The notes: generated from the sequence alone by a model not told the origin. Shown: positions 33,385 through 44,590, counted from the stretch's first letter. The stretch is DNA of 64,000 bases from Hydrangea macrophylla (GCA_033977485.1 CM066988.1:52017649-52081648), one strand, 5' to 3'. A program made the numbers and translations.

Positions 33385-36288
33385 TCAAGCGTCGAATAAG
33401 TACGGATACTCATTCCTCATGTCTTCCTCACTCTCCCATGTAGCCTCTTCCATCGTATGACTACGCCACAATACTTTTACCATCGGAATCGACTTAGTTC
33501 TTAAAACTTGTTCCCTTCGATCTAGAATCTCGACCGGTTGCTCCACATAAGTCAAGTCTCCCTGAATCTGCAGCGGTTCAGGTACAATGATCTTATTCGC
33601 ATATGTCATACATCGCCTCAACATTGATACGTGAAATACATTATGGACATGTTCCAACTCTGACGACAATGCCAATCGGTAAGCTACTGGACCGACCTTT
33701 TCTAGGATCTCAAAAGGTCCTATGAATCTGGGATTGAGCTTTCCCCTCTTTCCGAATCGTACAATGCCTTTCGAAGGCGATACTCGTAAGTATACAAAAT
33801 CTCCAACTTCAAAATTCATCGGTCGTCGTTTAGAGTCTGCATAGCTCTTATATCGGCTCTGAGCTACCTTGAGTCGCTCTTGAATCAACTTCACTCTCTC
33901 AGTAGTCACCAGTATTATCTCAGGTCCTAACAACTTTCTTTCTCCCACCTCGGTCCAACAAACTGGTGATCGACATTTACGCCCATACAAAGCTTCATAT
34001 GGTGCCATACCAATACTTGACTGAAATCCGTTGTTATACGCAAATTCAATTAACGGCAAGTGGTGCTCCCAATCATTCCCAAAGTCTAACACACACAATC
34101 TTAATATATCTTCCAAGGTCTGAATCATATGCTCTGACTGTCCGTCGGTCTGAGGATGAAATGCAGTACTGAAACTTAGCTTCGTACCCATAGCTTTTTG
34201 CAAACTTCCCCAAAACCTTGACGTAAAACTACTATCACGATCGGATACAATCACAGCTGGGACTCCATGTAGCCTTACAATCTCTTTCACATACAATTCT
34301 GCCAATTTGGACGGTTTTGTTGTCTTAATTGGTAGAAAATGAGCTGACTTGGTTAATCGGTCGATTATAACCCAAATCTTGTCATTCTTATTGATTGATC
34401 GTGGGAATCCTGAAACAAAATCCATCGTGATCTCGTCCCACTTCCATTCTGACACTGGCAATGGTTGTAATAACCCCGCGGGTACTTGTCTCTCTGCTTT
34501 GACCTGTTGACATGTCGAACATTTGGATACAAACTTAGCGACTTCACGCTTCATACCCTTCCACCAAAAGTTTTCCCTCAAGTTTTTGTACATCTTATTA
34601 CTTCTCGGGTGCACTGAATATTTTGTACTATGAGCTTCTTCTAGAATCCTCTCTTTCAAGTCTTTCACATTTGGTACACATAATCGATTCCCCAACTTCA
34701 GAATTTCTTGTTCTAATACCAAACCAGGTCATTTTCCCAAAGATATCTCATCTCTCATTTTGCACAAATAGACATCGTTAAATTGTTCCTTCTTGATCTC
34801 ATCGATAATATCTGGGTGTGCAATGATCGCCATCATTAAACCACCAGTAGTCTCTGGGATTACATCCAACTCTAATCGTTCCATCTCCTTTATCAATTCC
34901 TTTTGTTGTGTTAGCTCATCGGCTAAATTCCTCGGCGTCTTCCGGCTTAAGGCATCGGCTACTATATTTGCCTTTCCCGGATGGTACTCTATCGAAAGAT
35001 CGTAATCCTTCATCAACTCTAACCATCTTCGTTGTCTCATATTCAAGTCCCATTGGGTGAAAATGTATTTCAAACTCTTATGGTCCGTGAATATCTCACA
35101 CTTTTCCCCGTACAGATAGTGTCTCCAAATCTTCAAAGCATGAATTACTGCAGCTAATTCGAGATCGTGAGTCGGATAATTAATCTCATGTGTCTTCAAC
35201 TGCCTAGAAGCATAAGCAATCACTTTACCCCCTTGCATCAACACGCATCCCAATCCTTGATACGACGCATCACTATAGATCACAAACCCCTCAGTTCCGG
35301 ATGGTATTGTTAGAATAGGTGCTCTCGTTAGTCGTGCTTTCAATTCTTGGAAACTGTCTTCACATTCCTGACTCCATTCAAATGTAATTCCCTTTCTCAT
35401 TAACTTTGTCATTGGCAATGAGATCTTGGAGAAATGCTCAATAAAACGGCGGTAGTATCCCTCTAATCCCAAGAAACTTCGAATTTTAGATACGGAAGTC
35501 GGCCTCTGCCAATTTGATACAGCTTCTACCTTGTGAGGATCAACTGATACTCCATTCTTGTCAATCACATGACCAAGAAAAGTAATACTAGGTAACCAAA
35601 ATTCACATTTCTTGAATTTCCCAAATAATTGTTTCTCTCGCAATCTTTGAAGTATCAAACTCAAGTGATTCTCGTGTTCTATCTCACTCGGTGAATAGAT
35701 AAGGATATCGTCAATGAATACTATTACAAAGTCATCCAAATAATCCTTGAATACTCGATTCATAAGATCCATGAACGCAGCTGGTGCATTGGTAACTCCA
35801 AATGGCATAACTAAGAACTCATAGTGTCCATAACACGTTCTGAAAGCTGTTTTCTCAACATCTTCAGCCTTCACTTTCAACTGATGATAACCCGATCTCA
35901 GGTCTATCTTGGAGAACACTTGTGCCCCACGAAGTTGATCAAATAAGTCATCAATTCTGGGTAGTGGATACTTGTTCTTGATTGTCAACTTGTTCAGCTC
36001 CCGATAATCAACACACATTCTCATCGAACCATCTTTCTTCTTTACAAACAACACTGGAGCTCCCCACGGTGAAATACTTGGTCGAATGAAACCCTTGTCA
36101 AGTAACTCTTGTAGTTGAACTTTCAGTTCCTTCAATTCTACTGGTGCCATTCTATACGGTGCTTTTGATACGGGTCTTGAGTCTGACTTCACCTCAATGG
36201 TAAATTCAATTTCCCTCTCAATTAGGACGTCTGGTAAGTCATCAGGAAATACATCGGGATACTCCCATACTACTGGAATATCTTCTAC
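33385..36288 (-). pseudogene. Ty3-A pol: RT, RNase H, integrase, chromodomain
   Basis: Continuous frame following gag, broken once by TGA at 34731-34729. RT shows [32 protein letters not shown] and catalytic F-I-D-D at about 35701-35716. RNase H has [27 protein letters not shown] and HPGKAN. Integrase has H-X-H/C-X2-C near 34600-34500, core DRLTKSAHF, VSDRDSSFTSRFW and the FHPQTDGQ segment, then FIGPFEI and FHVSMLRR. The chromodomain is at the end (KVLWRSH, EATWESEEDM), stopping at 33385. All catalytic motifs checked look intact, so the stop is the visible defect. Confidence 0.93.
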
Positions 36289-37902
36289 TCATGATTCGGT
36301 TGCTGAGACATCAGTCACTGAACATAGGAATCCTTGACATCCCTTTTTCAATAACTTCCCCGCTCGTATAACTGAAATCAAGTACGGTGGCGGTATAACC
36401 CCACTCCCTTGGAAACAAAAGTTCCCATGTACCGGTGATCGAAAATTAACCTCTTTCCGTTCACAGTCTATTGTGGCTTGGTTAAGAGCTAACCAATCCA
36501 TTCCCAGTATCACATCGAAATGGTTCACCACAATCGGTATAAGGTCTACGGTCATTAACTTCTCGCCTAATTTGATCTTACAGTTCTTATATACAGCAGA
36601 CGTCATTATCGATTTACTAAGTGGCACAACAATAGATAATTCATATCCTAACGGTGCCGATTTAACATTCAAATGTTCAACAAAAGTATGTGATACAAAT
36701 GAATGCGTAGACCCCGAGTCAACAAGTATGCGTGCTAAGTGTGAACATACAAGCACCATACCTGAGACTACCGTCTCGGAAGCAGTCATATCTCCTGGGT
36801 TCATCTGATACGCTCTTCCTTGTCGTTGTTCAGTCCTTTGTCCCCCGTCATTGGATTGTTTAGGCTTCGACCCACTGGAAGCCATAGAACTAGCTCCTTG
36901 TTGAGGACGCTTCCTCGGGCACTCCTTGGATTGATGTCCAAACATCCCACAATCGTAGCACTTACCCCTCATGTCAGGTGTAATACTTGCACTGCCCATC
37001 CCTTGGGTTTTATTCTGGAAATTTGTCATAAAACATCGACCAGTATGTGGTCGGTTGCATAGTGGACACAATGGTATATTACTTGCCAACTTCCTGAACC
37101 CACTGAAACTAGAGTTAGAGCCTCTTGCAAACGGCCTCTTGAAAGGTCCATCATAGTTCCGGTTATTACCCTCGTGGTTTCTCTTTCCTTGTTGGCTTTG
37201 CTGATTTTGCCTCGATCTCTCCATTCCGCTTTCGGCTACCAGTGCCATTTGTTGTACTGCGGCAACAGTTGAATGCTCGTAGGTCTCTACTCTCAACCGG
37301 ATATTATCCCTTAAACCTTCTTCAAATTTTCTTGCCCTATCTTCCTCTTCGGGCACTGAACCCTTACCAAATCTCAATAACGCGTTATACTTGGAGGTAT
37401 ACTCCGTTATAGTCATGTCTCCTTGCTTGAGGTTATCAAACTCTCGCTTCTTTGCATTGTAGGCGGCTCGCGGAAAGAATCGGCGATTGAATTCTGCCTT
37501 AAACCCTTCCCACGTAATTGGTGCTCCTTGATCTAATACATTTACCCACCAGTCCTGAGCTTCACCCCTCAATACGTCACTTGCGTTCTCAATCTTCTCC
37601 CTATCTGTCATTGGAATAGATCGAAAAATTCGTTCCATGTCCATGACCCAATGTTCTGCCAACGTTGTATCAGGCGTCCCATGAAATTCTATAGGTTTCT
37701 TCCTCGAAAACTGTTCAGATATCGATCTCATACCCCTATTCTCAAGCGCATGAACTACTGCTATCAGTTCTGGTTCCAATGGAGGTGTTGGAGGTAACCG
37801 TTCGAATATATTTCGGATCATGTCACCCATATTCCCCATCATTTCCGCCATGTTATTCATACATCGAGTGTGCGGTGATAGTTCTCGCTCTTCGTCATTC
37901 AT
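36289..37902 (-). pseudogene. Ty3-A gag and protease
   Basis: Begins at the ATG at 37902 (MNDEERELSPHTR). The gag core has HWVMDMERIF, GEAQDWWVNV and FNRRFFP. Zinc fingers C-P-L-C...H-T-G-R-C and C-Y-D-C-G-M-F-G-H-Q-S-K-E-C lie at roughly residues 275-325, followed by the protease with L-V-D-S-G-S-T-H-S-F at about 36728-36700. The frame ends at TGA 36291-36289 but continues in phase into pol, so gag-pol was one 1,506-codon frame in the ancestor. A read-through or termination signal of function cannot be excluded from sequence alone. Confidence 0.92.
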
Positions 37903-38090
37903 GATTACAATCCTGTAGTTCTCAATGCATAAACACTATGCATGAATGACAAATAACATCATCATGTATGTATAACAACATACAATAAACATCAAACATC
38001 TCTAATATATATGAATGCAATTTAAAACATGTGACAGTTCACTCAACACTCTACTCGTCGTCGAACGTTCCCAAAGTTTTGTTACCTATA

Positions 38091-38102
38091 GCTCTGATAC
38101 CA
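38091..38102 (-). other. Ty3-A primer-binding site
   Basis: TGGTATCAGAGC on the minus strand, complementary to initiator tRNA-Met, five bases from the 5' LTR. Confidence 0.95.
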
Positions 38103-38289
38103 ATAAATGTCACGACCCATCCCACTACGCGTGGAAATAGGGCACGTGGCACGCCATCAAGGCTTATCCAGTTCCATTAAAGTAAAAATAGCAGCGAAAA
38201 ACATTATTAACATTCATCAAAATCAGAGTTTTAAAAAGTTTTTGGCCATTTGAATCATTTCAAAAGAAAATAGTTTTGAAAACAGAGGT

Positions 38290-38580
38290 CCAGTCGACTG
38301 ATCGAGGGTCTGGTCGACTGGTGGCCTCAGACAGAAAGGTTTTCAAAATACACAGCCCATCCAGTCGACTGTGTCGGGGACCCAGTCGACTGGTACCTAA
38401 AATTTTCAGTCGACTGAAAACGTCCAGTCGACTGATACTCTAACCAGCAGAATGCCATGGCCTGGAGCCTCATTCAGTTGACTGTTTTCTCACCCCAGTC
38501 GACTGAACCTCAGACGAGATAAAGCAGTAACTAGTTCAACACAATGGTCCAGTCGACTGGATCAAAAACCAGTCAACTGA
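38290..38580. repeat. CAGTCGACTG palindrome cluster in 5' LTR
   Basis: Ten positions as in 31439-31730, the last changed to CAGTCAACTG. It begins about 1.1 kb after the inferred transcription start and ends about 180 bases before the LTR end. Confidence 0.95.
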
Positions 38581-39675
38581 TTTCTATCAGCAAACTCAAA
38601 ACTGCAGTTTTTCCAAATCAAGGTTCTTCCAATTCCAAACCAACATATAATCACTCTATTCCATCATTCAAAAACATGATTAGAAGTGCGTTTACTAGGG
38701 ATTACAAGTACTAAATCTAAGTCCAGATTATTACAACATATTACAAATTTCCAATCCTTAACACACGTTTTAGGATTTAAAACAAAAACATATACAAGTG
38801 TGGCTCCCCGGCGTTCATTGGTCTCACTCATCACGCTTCTTCTTGCCCTTTTTCTTTTCACCTGCAATGGAGGAAGTCTCCACTGCTCAGCTATATGCTG
38901 AGTGTACAATTCTAAACAAATGCATATGGGCAATTCATGTTTTAAATATCTAATTCACATAATTTAGTCTCCGGGGAGAGAGATACTCATTCACCCAGTA
39001 TATCGGCAAGTCTTAAATCTTAAACCGCGATGCCAATGGTTAGCCAAGAATCACTCAACCATTGCATCCATCTGCTCTGGTTGGCCACTTCCCACACCAA
39101 GCAAGTAGTCGTCACTACTATAAACTCTCAAACATCGAGAGGCGTGCACCGGCGTAAAATTATATCAAACTCCCCTTTGACCCACATAGACATTTAGCAT
39201 ACTCACATAATCATGTCACCGTGCTTTTCTATACGTACTCGCTAAATTTAACGGGCCTAATTTAACACATAAGTTTGCCCGGATCACAAATCATACAAAA
39301 TATCTAAAACATCCCAAATTGTCTATATTACATAGGTTCGGAATTCATACCTCGAGCTATAGCTCTCAAACTTCAGGAGAAGTACAAGAAGATAAAATAA
39401 ACGTCAGATCTCCGATCTTAAACGATTCCTACAAGTATAGACATGTTTTTCCCAGATTCTTAAAGTTAACTTTTCAGAAAAACTTTGCCAAATGTGGCCT
39501 AAGTAGTATCAAAACGTAGGTCTTACCTCCACGAGTTAAAATCTTGAATTTGGTGAAAATCTGGCGGACGGAAAGTCGTCAAACGGCGTCGCAAAGCCCG
39601 AAGAAAACTAATCTCCTTTCTCTCTCCTCTCTCTAGATATTTTGAGTTTGGATGAGAATGAAATCTCATTCTCAT

Positions 39676-39686
39676 CTATATATAGG
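39676..39686 (-). promoter_or_regulatory. TATA box of Ty3-A
   Basis: CCTATATATAG on the minus strand, followed by a stretch rich in GAGAGAGG-type purines. Confidence 0.6.
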
Positions 39687-40194
39687 CAAAAGTTCTGAAT
39701 ATTACGTTTACCTCCCCACGAGTTCCTCAGACTTCTAATTAGTTCTCGAAACTTCGCGCACAACCCTTTTATAACTTTACGAGTGAAAACTATAAATTTC
39801 AAAAGTTTTTGACTAAGTCTCGTTTGGGTCCAAAATCACGTCCGAAAACTAAATTCAGTGGAATCTCTACACAACCTACCTTTATATATAGTGTCACTCA
39901 CGTTCTCACCACAGTATTCAAAAATGATCTAAGACCAGATCAAAACTACCATAAATTATACTACACAGGTAAATTATTATTCACAAAATACTAGATAAAG
40001 TCAAATAACATTTAAATCATATAAATGCCATTTACTCAAGCTCATGAAATGTGAACTGTCATGTTCCTGTGTCCTCATTGACACCTTACCGTTGACTCTC
40101 AGTCAACCTCATCACCATTATCAATTAACATTGATAAACTCTCCATTTACAATTATGCATGATAAAACTATAAATTTTTGGAACGGGTGTGACA

Positions 40195-40898
40195 GTTTCC
40201 TAATTCCATAAGGAAGCCTATTCTTTATTGACTTCTTATGGTCCCTATCGTAGCCTATATATATGATGGCTTGGCTCTTCTCTCAGGTTGCATGATTTCA
40301 TATTCTAAGCTTCCCTTGACCTACTAGCTTTCTTCTAGAAAGGTTCCCACCAAACCCTAGTCTCTGTGAGCATTCAAGAGACATAGGAGTGAAGATCGCT
40401 AGCGTCGGACAACGCTCACTAAAAGAGCTTCAGACTGCTCGATACTGATCGAAAGTTGCTGAATTTTTTACACAACGTTCCTGACGTCGAGACAGAGCTG
40501 CTGTTAAAAATTCAAGTAAATCGGAGATCGTTTAGTCCTCCTGACGAACACATCTTTGTCGGATCAATGTGATCGGGATTGAATCGTCACAGCAATCAAA
40601 GAGAGTGTTATAACTGGGAATAGAAAATAGAACTTGAAGAGGGAAGAGCAGAAAACATAAAGAATTTCGAAAGAGCCCACACTCAGTTCGATATTCTAGC
40701 AGCAAAGGAATACGGTAGAAGATCGTGAGTTGTTATCGAGCCCGTGTTCTCGATTCGTCTACTACAGCAATCCGTTTTTGCAGTTCAAGGTAACCCTAGT
40801 TCCGTCCTTGTAGGGTTATTGTAGTTTTCACGTAATTTTTTTTGCAGTACCAACTTATACGCACTGTCAACGGATTCTGGGAACACAGATTCCCAACA
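40195..40898 (+). repeat. Copia-1 3' LTR, part 2
   Basis: Continues the LTR after Ty3-A, beginning with the duplicated GTTTC, and ends CAGATTCCCAACA. TSD GATTC follows at 40899-40903. Confidence 0.93.
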
Positions 40899-41376
40899 GA
40901 TTCCGACACCATTTCTATGCCTATCTTTCCCCGTATAGAATATCTTATACCCGGTCATTTCTACCTCCTTAGCTTTCACTTTAACCCACTTTGTTTCTTG
41001 TAAACTTACTAAAGTGACCTTCCTTCTAATCATAGTGTCTACTAGTTCCATAACTTTTCCTGTTAGGTTCCTATATTCAAAGTAGCTAACGTAAGCCTAT
41101 AGTTCTGGACTAGCTTCTTTACCCGCGGTGGCCTAGATGAGCGCGGGAACCCTTGCTTATTTAACACTGCACCTGGGCATCGATGCGGCACTCCTTGTAC
41201 ATTTTTCGAAACACCCGAAGGCAAGCGCAACGCGTCGCTTAAAGGGAACGCCCTAGCATTTACACCAGTAATCATATTTGGATTCATATCATAAGGATCC
41301 GACGGTTTTTTTTTATGTGCTGGCTGGCTGGCTGTCGAGCTACTTAACGCACTAACCCTCCTCTTTTATTGGGGCT
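40899..41376 (-). pseudogene. LINE piece 1: 5' end and endonuclease start
   Basis: Sense start near 41376. The 5' UTR contains a CAGCCAGCCAGCCAGCACA repeat. The reading frame begins about 41287 and reaches LTLATLNIGT, where one base is missing (about 41063), then LVSLQETKW (about 40995) and GKDRHRNGVGI. LQETKW belongs to the APE endonuclease active region. The Copia-1 insertion follows. Confidence 0.85.
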
Positions 41377-41765
41377 TACATATATAGGAAAAAATATCAA
41401 GTGGTGGCCTTCATTGGAGGGTGGTGGCCCTCATGGGAGCCGCCACCTCCTTGTGGGGTCTGCCACTTGAACTTTTATTTTATTTAATTTATTATTTTTG
41501 TGTGTTTCAAGCATTTTCCTAAAATTTCACGCTTGAAACCTTAATAACCATTTTCCCTATATCATATGCTCGTTTTAAAATCAATTTTGAGAAATCACGA
41601 ATCTAGGCTCAAAGGTGTACTTTGGGCTCCAAGAACACTTTCCGAAGTCCGAACTTTCATTGCGCAGAACCGAGATACCTTCTTTGAGGTATTTTTCATC
41701 ATCGAGGGCTTCAAGAATTTGTTCTCCCTAAACACTGAGAGTGTGGTCAAAATTGGGTGTCTACA
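41377..41765 (-). repeat. Tat-LTR3, 5' part
   Basis: Contains the LTR 5' end TGTAGACACCCAATTTTG at 41765, and at its left edge TACATATA, the LINE target duplication. A GTGGTGGCC-type repeated segment is near 41400-41440. Confidence 0.85.
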
Positions 41766-41770
41766 GGTAC

Positions 41771-41965
41771 ATGTATTTGCTGCATTCTAGCATTACAAAC
41801 TCTTTGGGGATGCACTTCACACCGAGTAGCAATATCAGCATCTTGTTCATCCATCCTATCCCGAATCTCATTAAACATCATACCCATATGTTCAAATTGT
41901 TGCTGCATAGCTTGCAACATGAAAGACGGATCTATCTTTCCTTATTTGTTTGACTGAGAAGACAT
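41771..41965 (-). pseudogene. Ty3-C gag, N-terminal fragment
   Basis: ATG near 41963 opens MSSQSNK, then a stop, then a coiled-coil-like MLQAMQQQFEHMGMMFNEI stretch and RDRMDEQDADI. It ends at the GGTAC duplication and continues at 11439. Confidence 0.75.
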
Positions 41966-42683
41966 AACTGAAATATGTAGATAAATATTAGAAACAAAGC
42001 CTTATAGTACTCCCTCACGTATATGCACTCAAATTATGTCACTTACACTTGTGTTTTTCACTCTTAATTACCTTTTTCCCGAAATTAATCTTGCCTTTTT
42101 CCACTCGTAACTCCCCTTTTCAGTTCTTTAATGAAGAAAACAAACTTGAATCAAGAGATCTCAACGAGTAGTGTTTTAAACCTATACCAACGGCAAAAGC
42201 ATTTTAGAAAAACAAAGGAGGACAACAATCAGATTTGAGAGAATTGAAACGCACTTTTTCTGTATGATAGAACTTGAATACTCTAAAGCACAATTCAGTA
42301 TCAATGAATTCAAAGAAAACAAAAAATCAAATCTGGAAACAAGAAATTAGAAATTTTTATTGTTTGAGAGAACTAGAAATCACGATTAGTACGCCTCAAA
42401 AGAAGAGGAAAACAAAAAATCAGGATTCAAATATATATATTTTTTCTATACTCTCTTTTGTTTTCCCTGGACATCTCTTCTTTACTTTTTCGTTTTCTTT
42501 TTTAAACTAGAAGCTCGAAACTAATCAAATAAGAACTATTCAGAAACTGGAAGAGCAAGAGAACAAACAGAACCTGAGGAACACAACATGAATAACAAAC
42601 AAAGACTGAAGAACATGAAGAATAAGCAGAGAGAGAATGAAAATTTTAAAAAAAAATGATAGTAACCTGATTTTAGAAACCTT
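41966..42683 (-). other. Ty3-C 5' leader
   Basis: AT-rich sequence between PBS and gag start. No gene is seen; the open frame at 42274-42510 is low-complexity and unassigned. Confidence 0.55.
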
Positions 42684-42695
42684 GCTCTGATACCA
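42684..42695 (-). other. Ty3-C primer-binding site
   Basis: TGGTATCAGAGC on the minus strand, two bases from the LTR end at 42698. Confidence 0.9.
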
Positions 42696-42697
42696 AA

Positions 42698-43130
42698 TGA
42701 TGCAAACCCCAATAGACTAACTTTGAGACCCAACAACAAAGATTGAATATCTTCCTAAGAAAGCTAAAAATCAGGTTGAATGTAATAATGAACCTGTGAC
42801 CCAACGATTATAATGAATCGCAAACCACAAGTATTCCAATAGTGAACCTGTGACCCAATAATTACAACGAATCGCAAACTACAAGTATTCAAGTTTGAAC
42901 ACCCCAAGGTGAGAACCTTGATAAGTTCTGGAAGTTCAATGAAGAACCAAGAAGAAGAAGGAATAAACATCACTTTGCTGTAATTTTCAATAATCTGCCT
43001 TTTATGAGATAGAAAATAATATAAATAGAATTGGAATAACCCTCCAACCATATGATTTAATGCCGTCTCATTTTTTTAGTAAAGACTAACACAAAAAACT
43101 AGTTTGACTCATTAATTGTACTTGGAAATA
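42698..43130 (-). repeat. Ty3-C 5' LTR (right end approximate)
   Basis: Plus-strand edge TGATGCAAACCCC next to the PBS; matches 10438-10605. It contains a tandem GAACCTGTGACCCAA unit (near 42790 and 42845). Where it ends on the right cannot be fixed, because the other LTR is truncated. Confidence 0.65.
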
Positions 43131-44407
43131 TGAACAAACACTCAACCACTAGCTATAAAGCATAATTAGCCATAATTTAACTATTTAAATTAGCAGCTAC
43201 AACTTAAAAGCTTAACTTGCGCAAACACATAATTTGCTATATATATGAGTTGAACAAGAAGACCCAATCAGATTGGCCAGGTCCATACGCATGAAGCATC
43301 ATTTGGAATTTATATTCAGCCCACATCTTCACATGTCTGAATTATATTGATAAAGTCTTCATTCCCCTTCGGGCCACACTTAGGAGACTTGGAATCAACC
43401 CAAATTTCTTGAAGCAGCCCAATAAATGTCTGCTTAATCTTCTTGGACCTTAGCTCTAGTAATTGGCTCATGTTGATTCTCACTAGGCAAGATCGTAGTT
43501 GCTTTATTTTATGCTTTCAAACTTATTATGTTCTGTAATCAAGCATGTGTTGCCTTAAGACTTTGGTCCTATTTATTATTTCAGACACTGATTGTAACAA
43601 CTAAAATTAGTAACTTTAAGTTACATTTTTATATCTTGAACTTAGATCTGTTCTTTTCTGCTTCTTTTTCTTTTAGTATTTAAAACTATGTGATGTGGAT
43701 AATCATGTGACTTCACCAGTCACGGCCTATAGACCTAAAAATGAATTTTTATTCTCTTTATTTTTGTTGTTCTGGAGCGTGATACAAATGAATCCGACCA
43801 ATTAAGTAAATGATCGTGCATTTAGGAGAGTTATTATTTTGATTTATTAATTTCATTATTTATTTTATTTTTTGCCAATGAGTCAATTTTCTTTTGCACT
43901 GCAATTTTTTTTAAAGTTTTTTATTATTTTTATTATAGAGTAATATTAGAACGGTAATAACTGACACAGGCTCTCAAACTTTGTAATAAGTACAATTTGG
44001 TCTGCCTACTTAAAACTTCAATTGTAATTTTGTTCACTACACTTAATTTATTTTTGTATCACCGTGCAGGAGTTTGTTATAGCCGAACACATATGGTTAA
44101 TATTATTCGATAAGATGCGAAGAAATGTTACATCCTTCCATAGCCTCACAAGCCTCGAGGTTAATATGCTCTATTTCGTGGAGATTGTGCTTTCAGTTGT
44201 GAGTAAAGTAGATATGAGGCATTCTCATGTATTGCTGTCTTCCAAGTTTGAGGAAGTTTTAGATTTAACCAGAAATGAGTTTTCTCCATGTACTGTTATT
44301 GCCATACTAATAGCAGAGCTTACTAATTTGAATTGCCAATTTAAATTGAGTGTATTTGAAATGATGTTACTACGTGGATCAAGATTTTAATTTCTCACAT
44401 TTTTATC
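43131..44407. other. Unassigned AT-rich DNA
   Basis: No protein family or RNA gene is recognised. A 108-residue frame at 44064-44390 has no similarity I can name and no codon or motif support, so I do not call it a gene. Confidence 0.5.
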
Positions 44408-44424
44408 AAGTACTATTTAAGTAC

Positions 44425-44573
44425 CCAAGACCTTGTGTCTCAAGTGGTATGTGTTGGCCTCTCTCAGGCTAGTGTTCGACTCCTATGGGAGTCACTCTCT
44501 TTGGGGAGTTTGTTCCCCCCCACCTATGTGTGTGTGCGTGCACCTCTGCGCGCTTTGCCCCTAGCAAAAAAAA
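44425..44573 (+). mobile_element. tRNA-derived SINE
   Basis: 149 bp with an A-box-like GTGGTATGTGTTGG (about 44443-44456) and B-box-like GTGTTCGACTCC (about 44471-44482). The CCCCACCTATGTGTG body is seen in plant SINEs of this kind, and it ends in an A10 tail. It is flanked by a 17-base target duplication, AAGTACTATTTAAG(T/C)AC, at 44408-44424 and 44574-44590, with one mismatch. Confidence 0.9.
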
Positions 44574-44590
44574 AAGTACTATTTAAGCAC

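Larger units (their letters stand above)
31258..40194 (-). mobile_element. Ty3-A: young chromovirus, 8937 bp
   Basis: Complete Ty3/gypsy element in minus orientation: 5' LTR 38108-40194, PBS 38091-38102, gag-pol 37902-33385, polypurine tract next to 33344, 3' LTR 31258-33343. The LTRs differ at roughly 25 of 2087 sites by eye (about 1.2 percent). The C-terminal chromodomain and PBS place it with chromoviruses, Tekay/Del-like. TSD GTTTC. Confidence 0.95.
38108..40194 (-). repeat. Ty3-A 5' LTR, 2087 bp
   Basis: Near-identical to 31258-33343. TATA box CCTATATATAG (minus) at 39676-39686; candidate splice donor GGAG/GTAAGACC at 39519-39530; palindrome cluster at 38290-38580, inside the region inferred to be transcribed leader. 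Confidence 0.95.
23522..40898 (+). mobile_element. Copia-1: complete Ty1/copia element carrying Ty3-A in its 3' LTR
   Basis: 5' LTR 23522-25142; PBS; one gag-pol frame 26539-30381; 3' LTR in two parts (30341-31257 and 40195-40898). TSD GATTC. The LTRs differ at roughly 45-50 of 1620 positions by eye (about 3 percent), mostly transitions. Domain order PR-IN-RT-RH is that of Ty1/copia. Lineage is not assigned. Confidence 0.93.
14341..41376 (-). mobile_element. RTE-clade LINE, near full length, in four pieces
   Basis: Sense (minus) order: 41376-40899 (5' end and endonuclease start), 23521-21790 (endonuclease end and RT start), 18572-17725 (RT core and C-terminus), 14457-14341 (last codons and 3' UTR). 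The pieces total about 3.2 kb, the usual size of a plant RTE. Flanking TACATATA copies (14333-14340 and 41377-41384) are the target duplication. The 3' end carries the CCAACCCCAATTGACTGGGA segment typical of plant RTE tails. Three later insertions interrupt it. Confidence 0.88.
11445..41765 (-). mobile_element. Tat-LTR3: solo Tat-type LTR split by the LINE
   Basis: The LTR's 3' part is 11445-14340 and its 5' part is 41377-41765, together about 3.28 kb. On the minus strand it starts TGTAGACACCCAATTTTG at 41765 and ends GATGTCCACA at 11445. It matches the Tat-LTR1/2 architecture: the same terminal sequences and a TCGCCACCTGA block near its 3' end. TSD GGTAC flanks it and no internal region is present, so it is a solo LTR. 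It contains no gene. Confidence 0.85.
10438..43130 (-). mobile_element. Ty3-C, outermost shell of the nest (gag-only remnant)
   Basis: A minus-strand Ty3 element whose 5' LTR and PBS are at 42684 to about 43130. Its gag is split between 41771-41965 and about 10640-11439, and a 3' LTR remnant lies at 10438 to about 10605. Both LTR copies share the same end, TGATGCAAACCCC on the plus strand, and agree over about 150 bases. Everything between 11440 and 41770 is nested inside it. Pol and the start of the 3' LTR are deleted: gag runs directly into the middle of the LTR near 10610-10640. The right boundary is approximate. Confidence 0.75.

Noticed and set aside
33966..34172. Small plus-strand frames inside Ty3-A and Ty3-B (for example also 36473-36808, 51563-51964)
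   Set aside because: All lie opposite well-supported gag-pol coding sequence on the minus strand.
41400..41460. GGTGGCC-rich segment as a coding repeat
   Set aside because: Lies within Tat-LTR3 and has no open frame of note.
44064..44390. 108-codon open frame in unassigned DNA
   Set aside because: No recognisable family, no repeated domain and no promoter or splice support; open frames of this length occur by chance in AT-rich DNA.
44425..44573. Functional tRNA gene
   Set aside because: Has A- and B-box-like segments but no cloverleaf; the A-tail and 17-bp TSD show it is a SINE.
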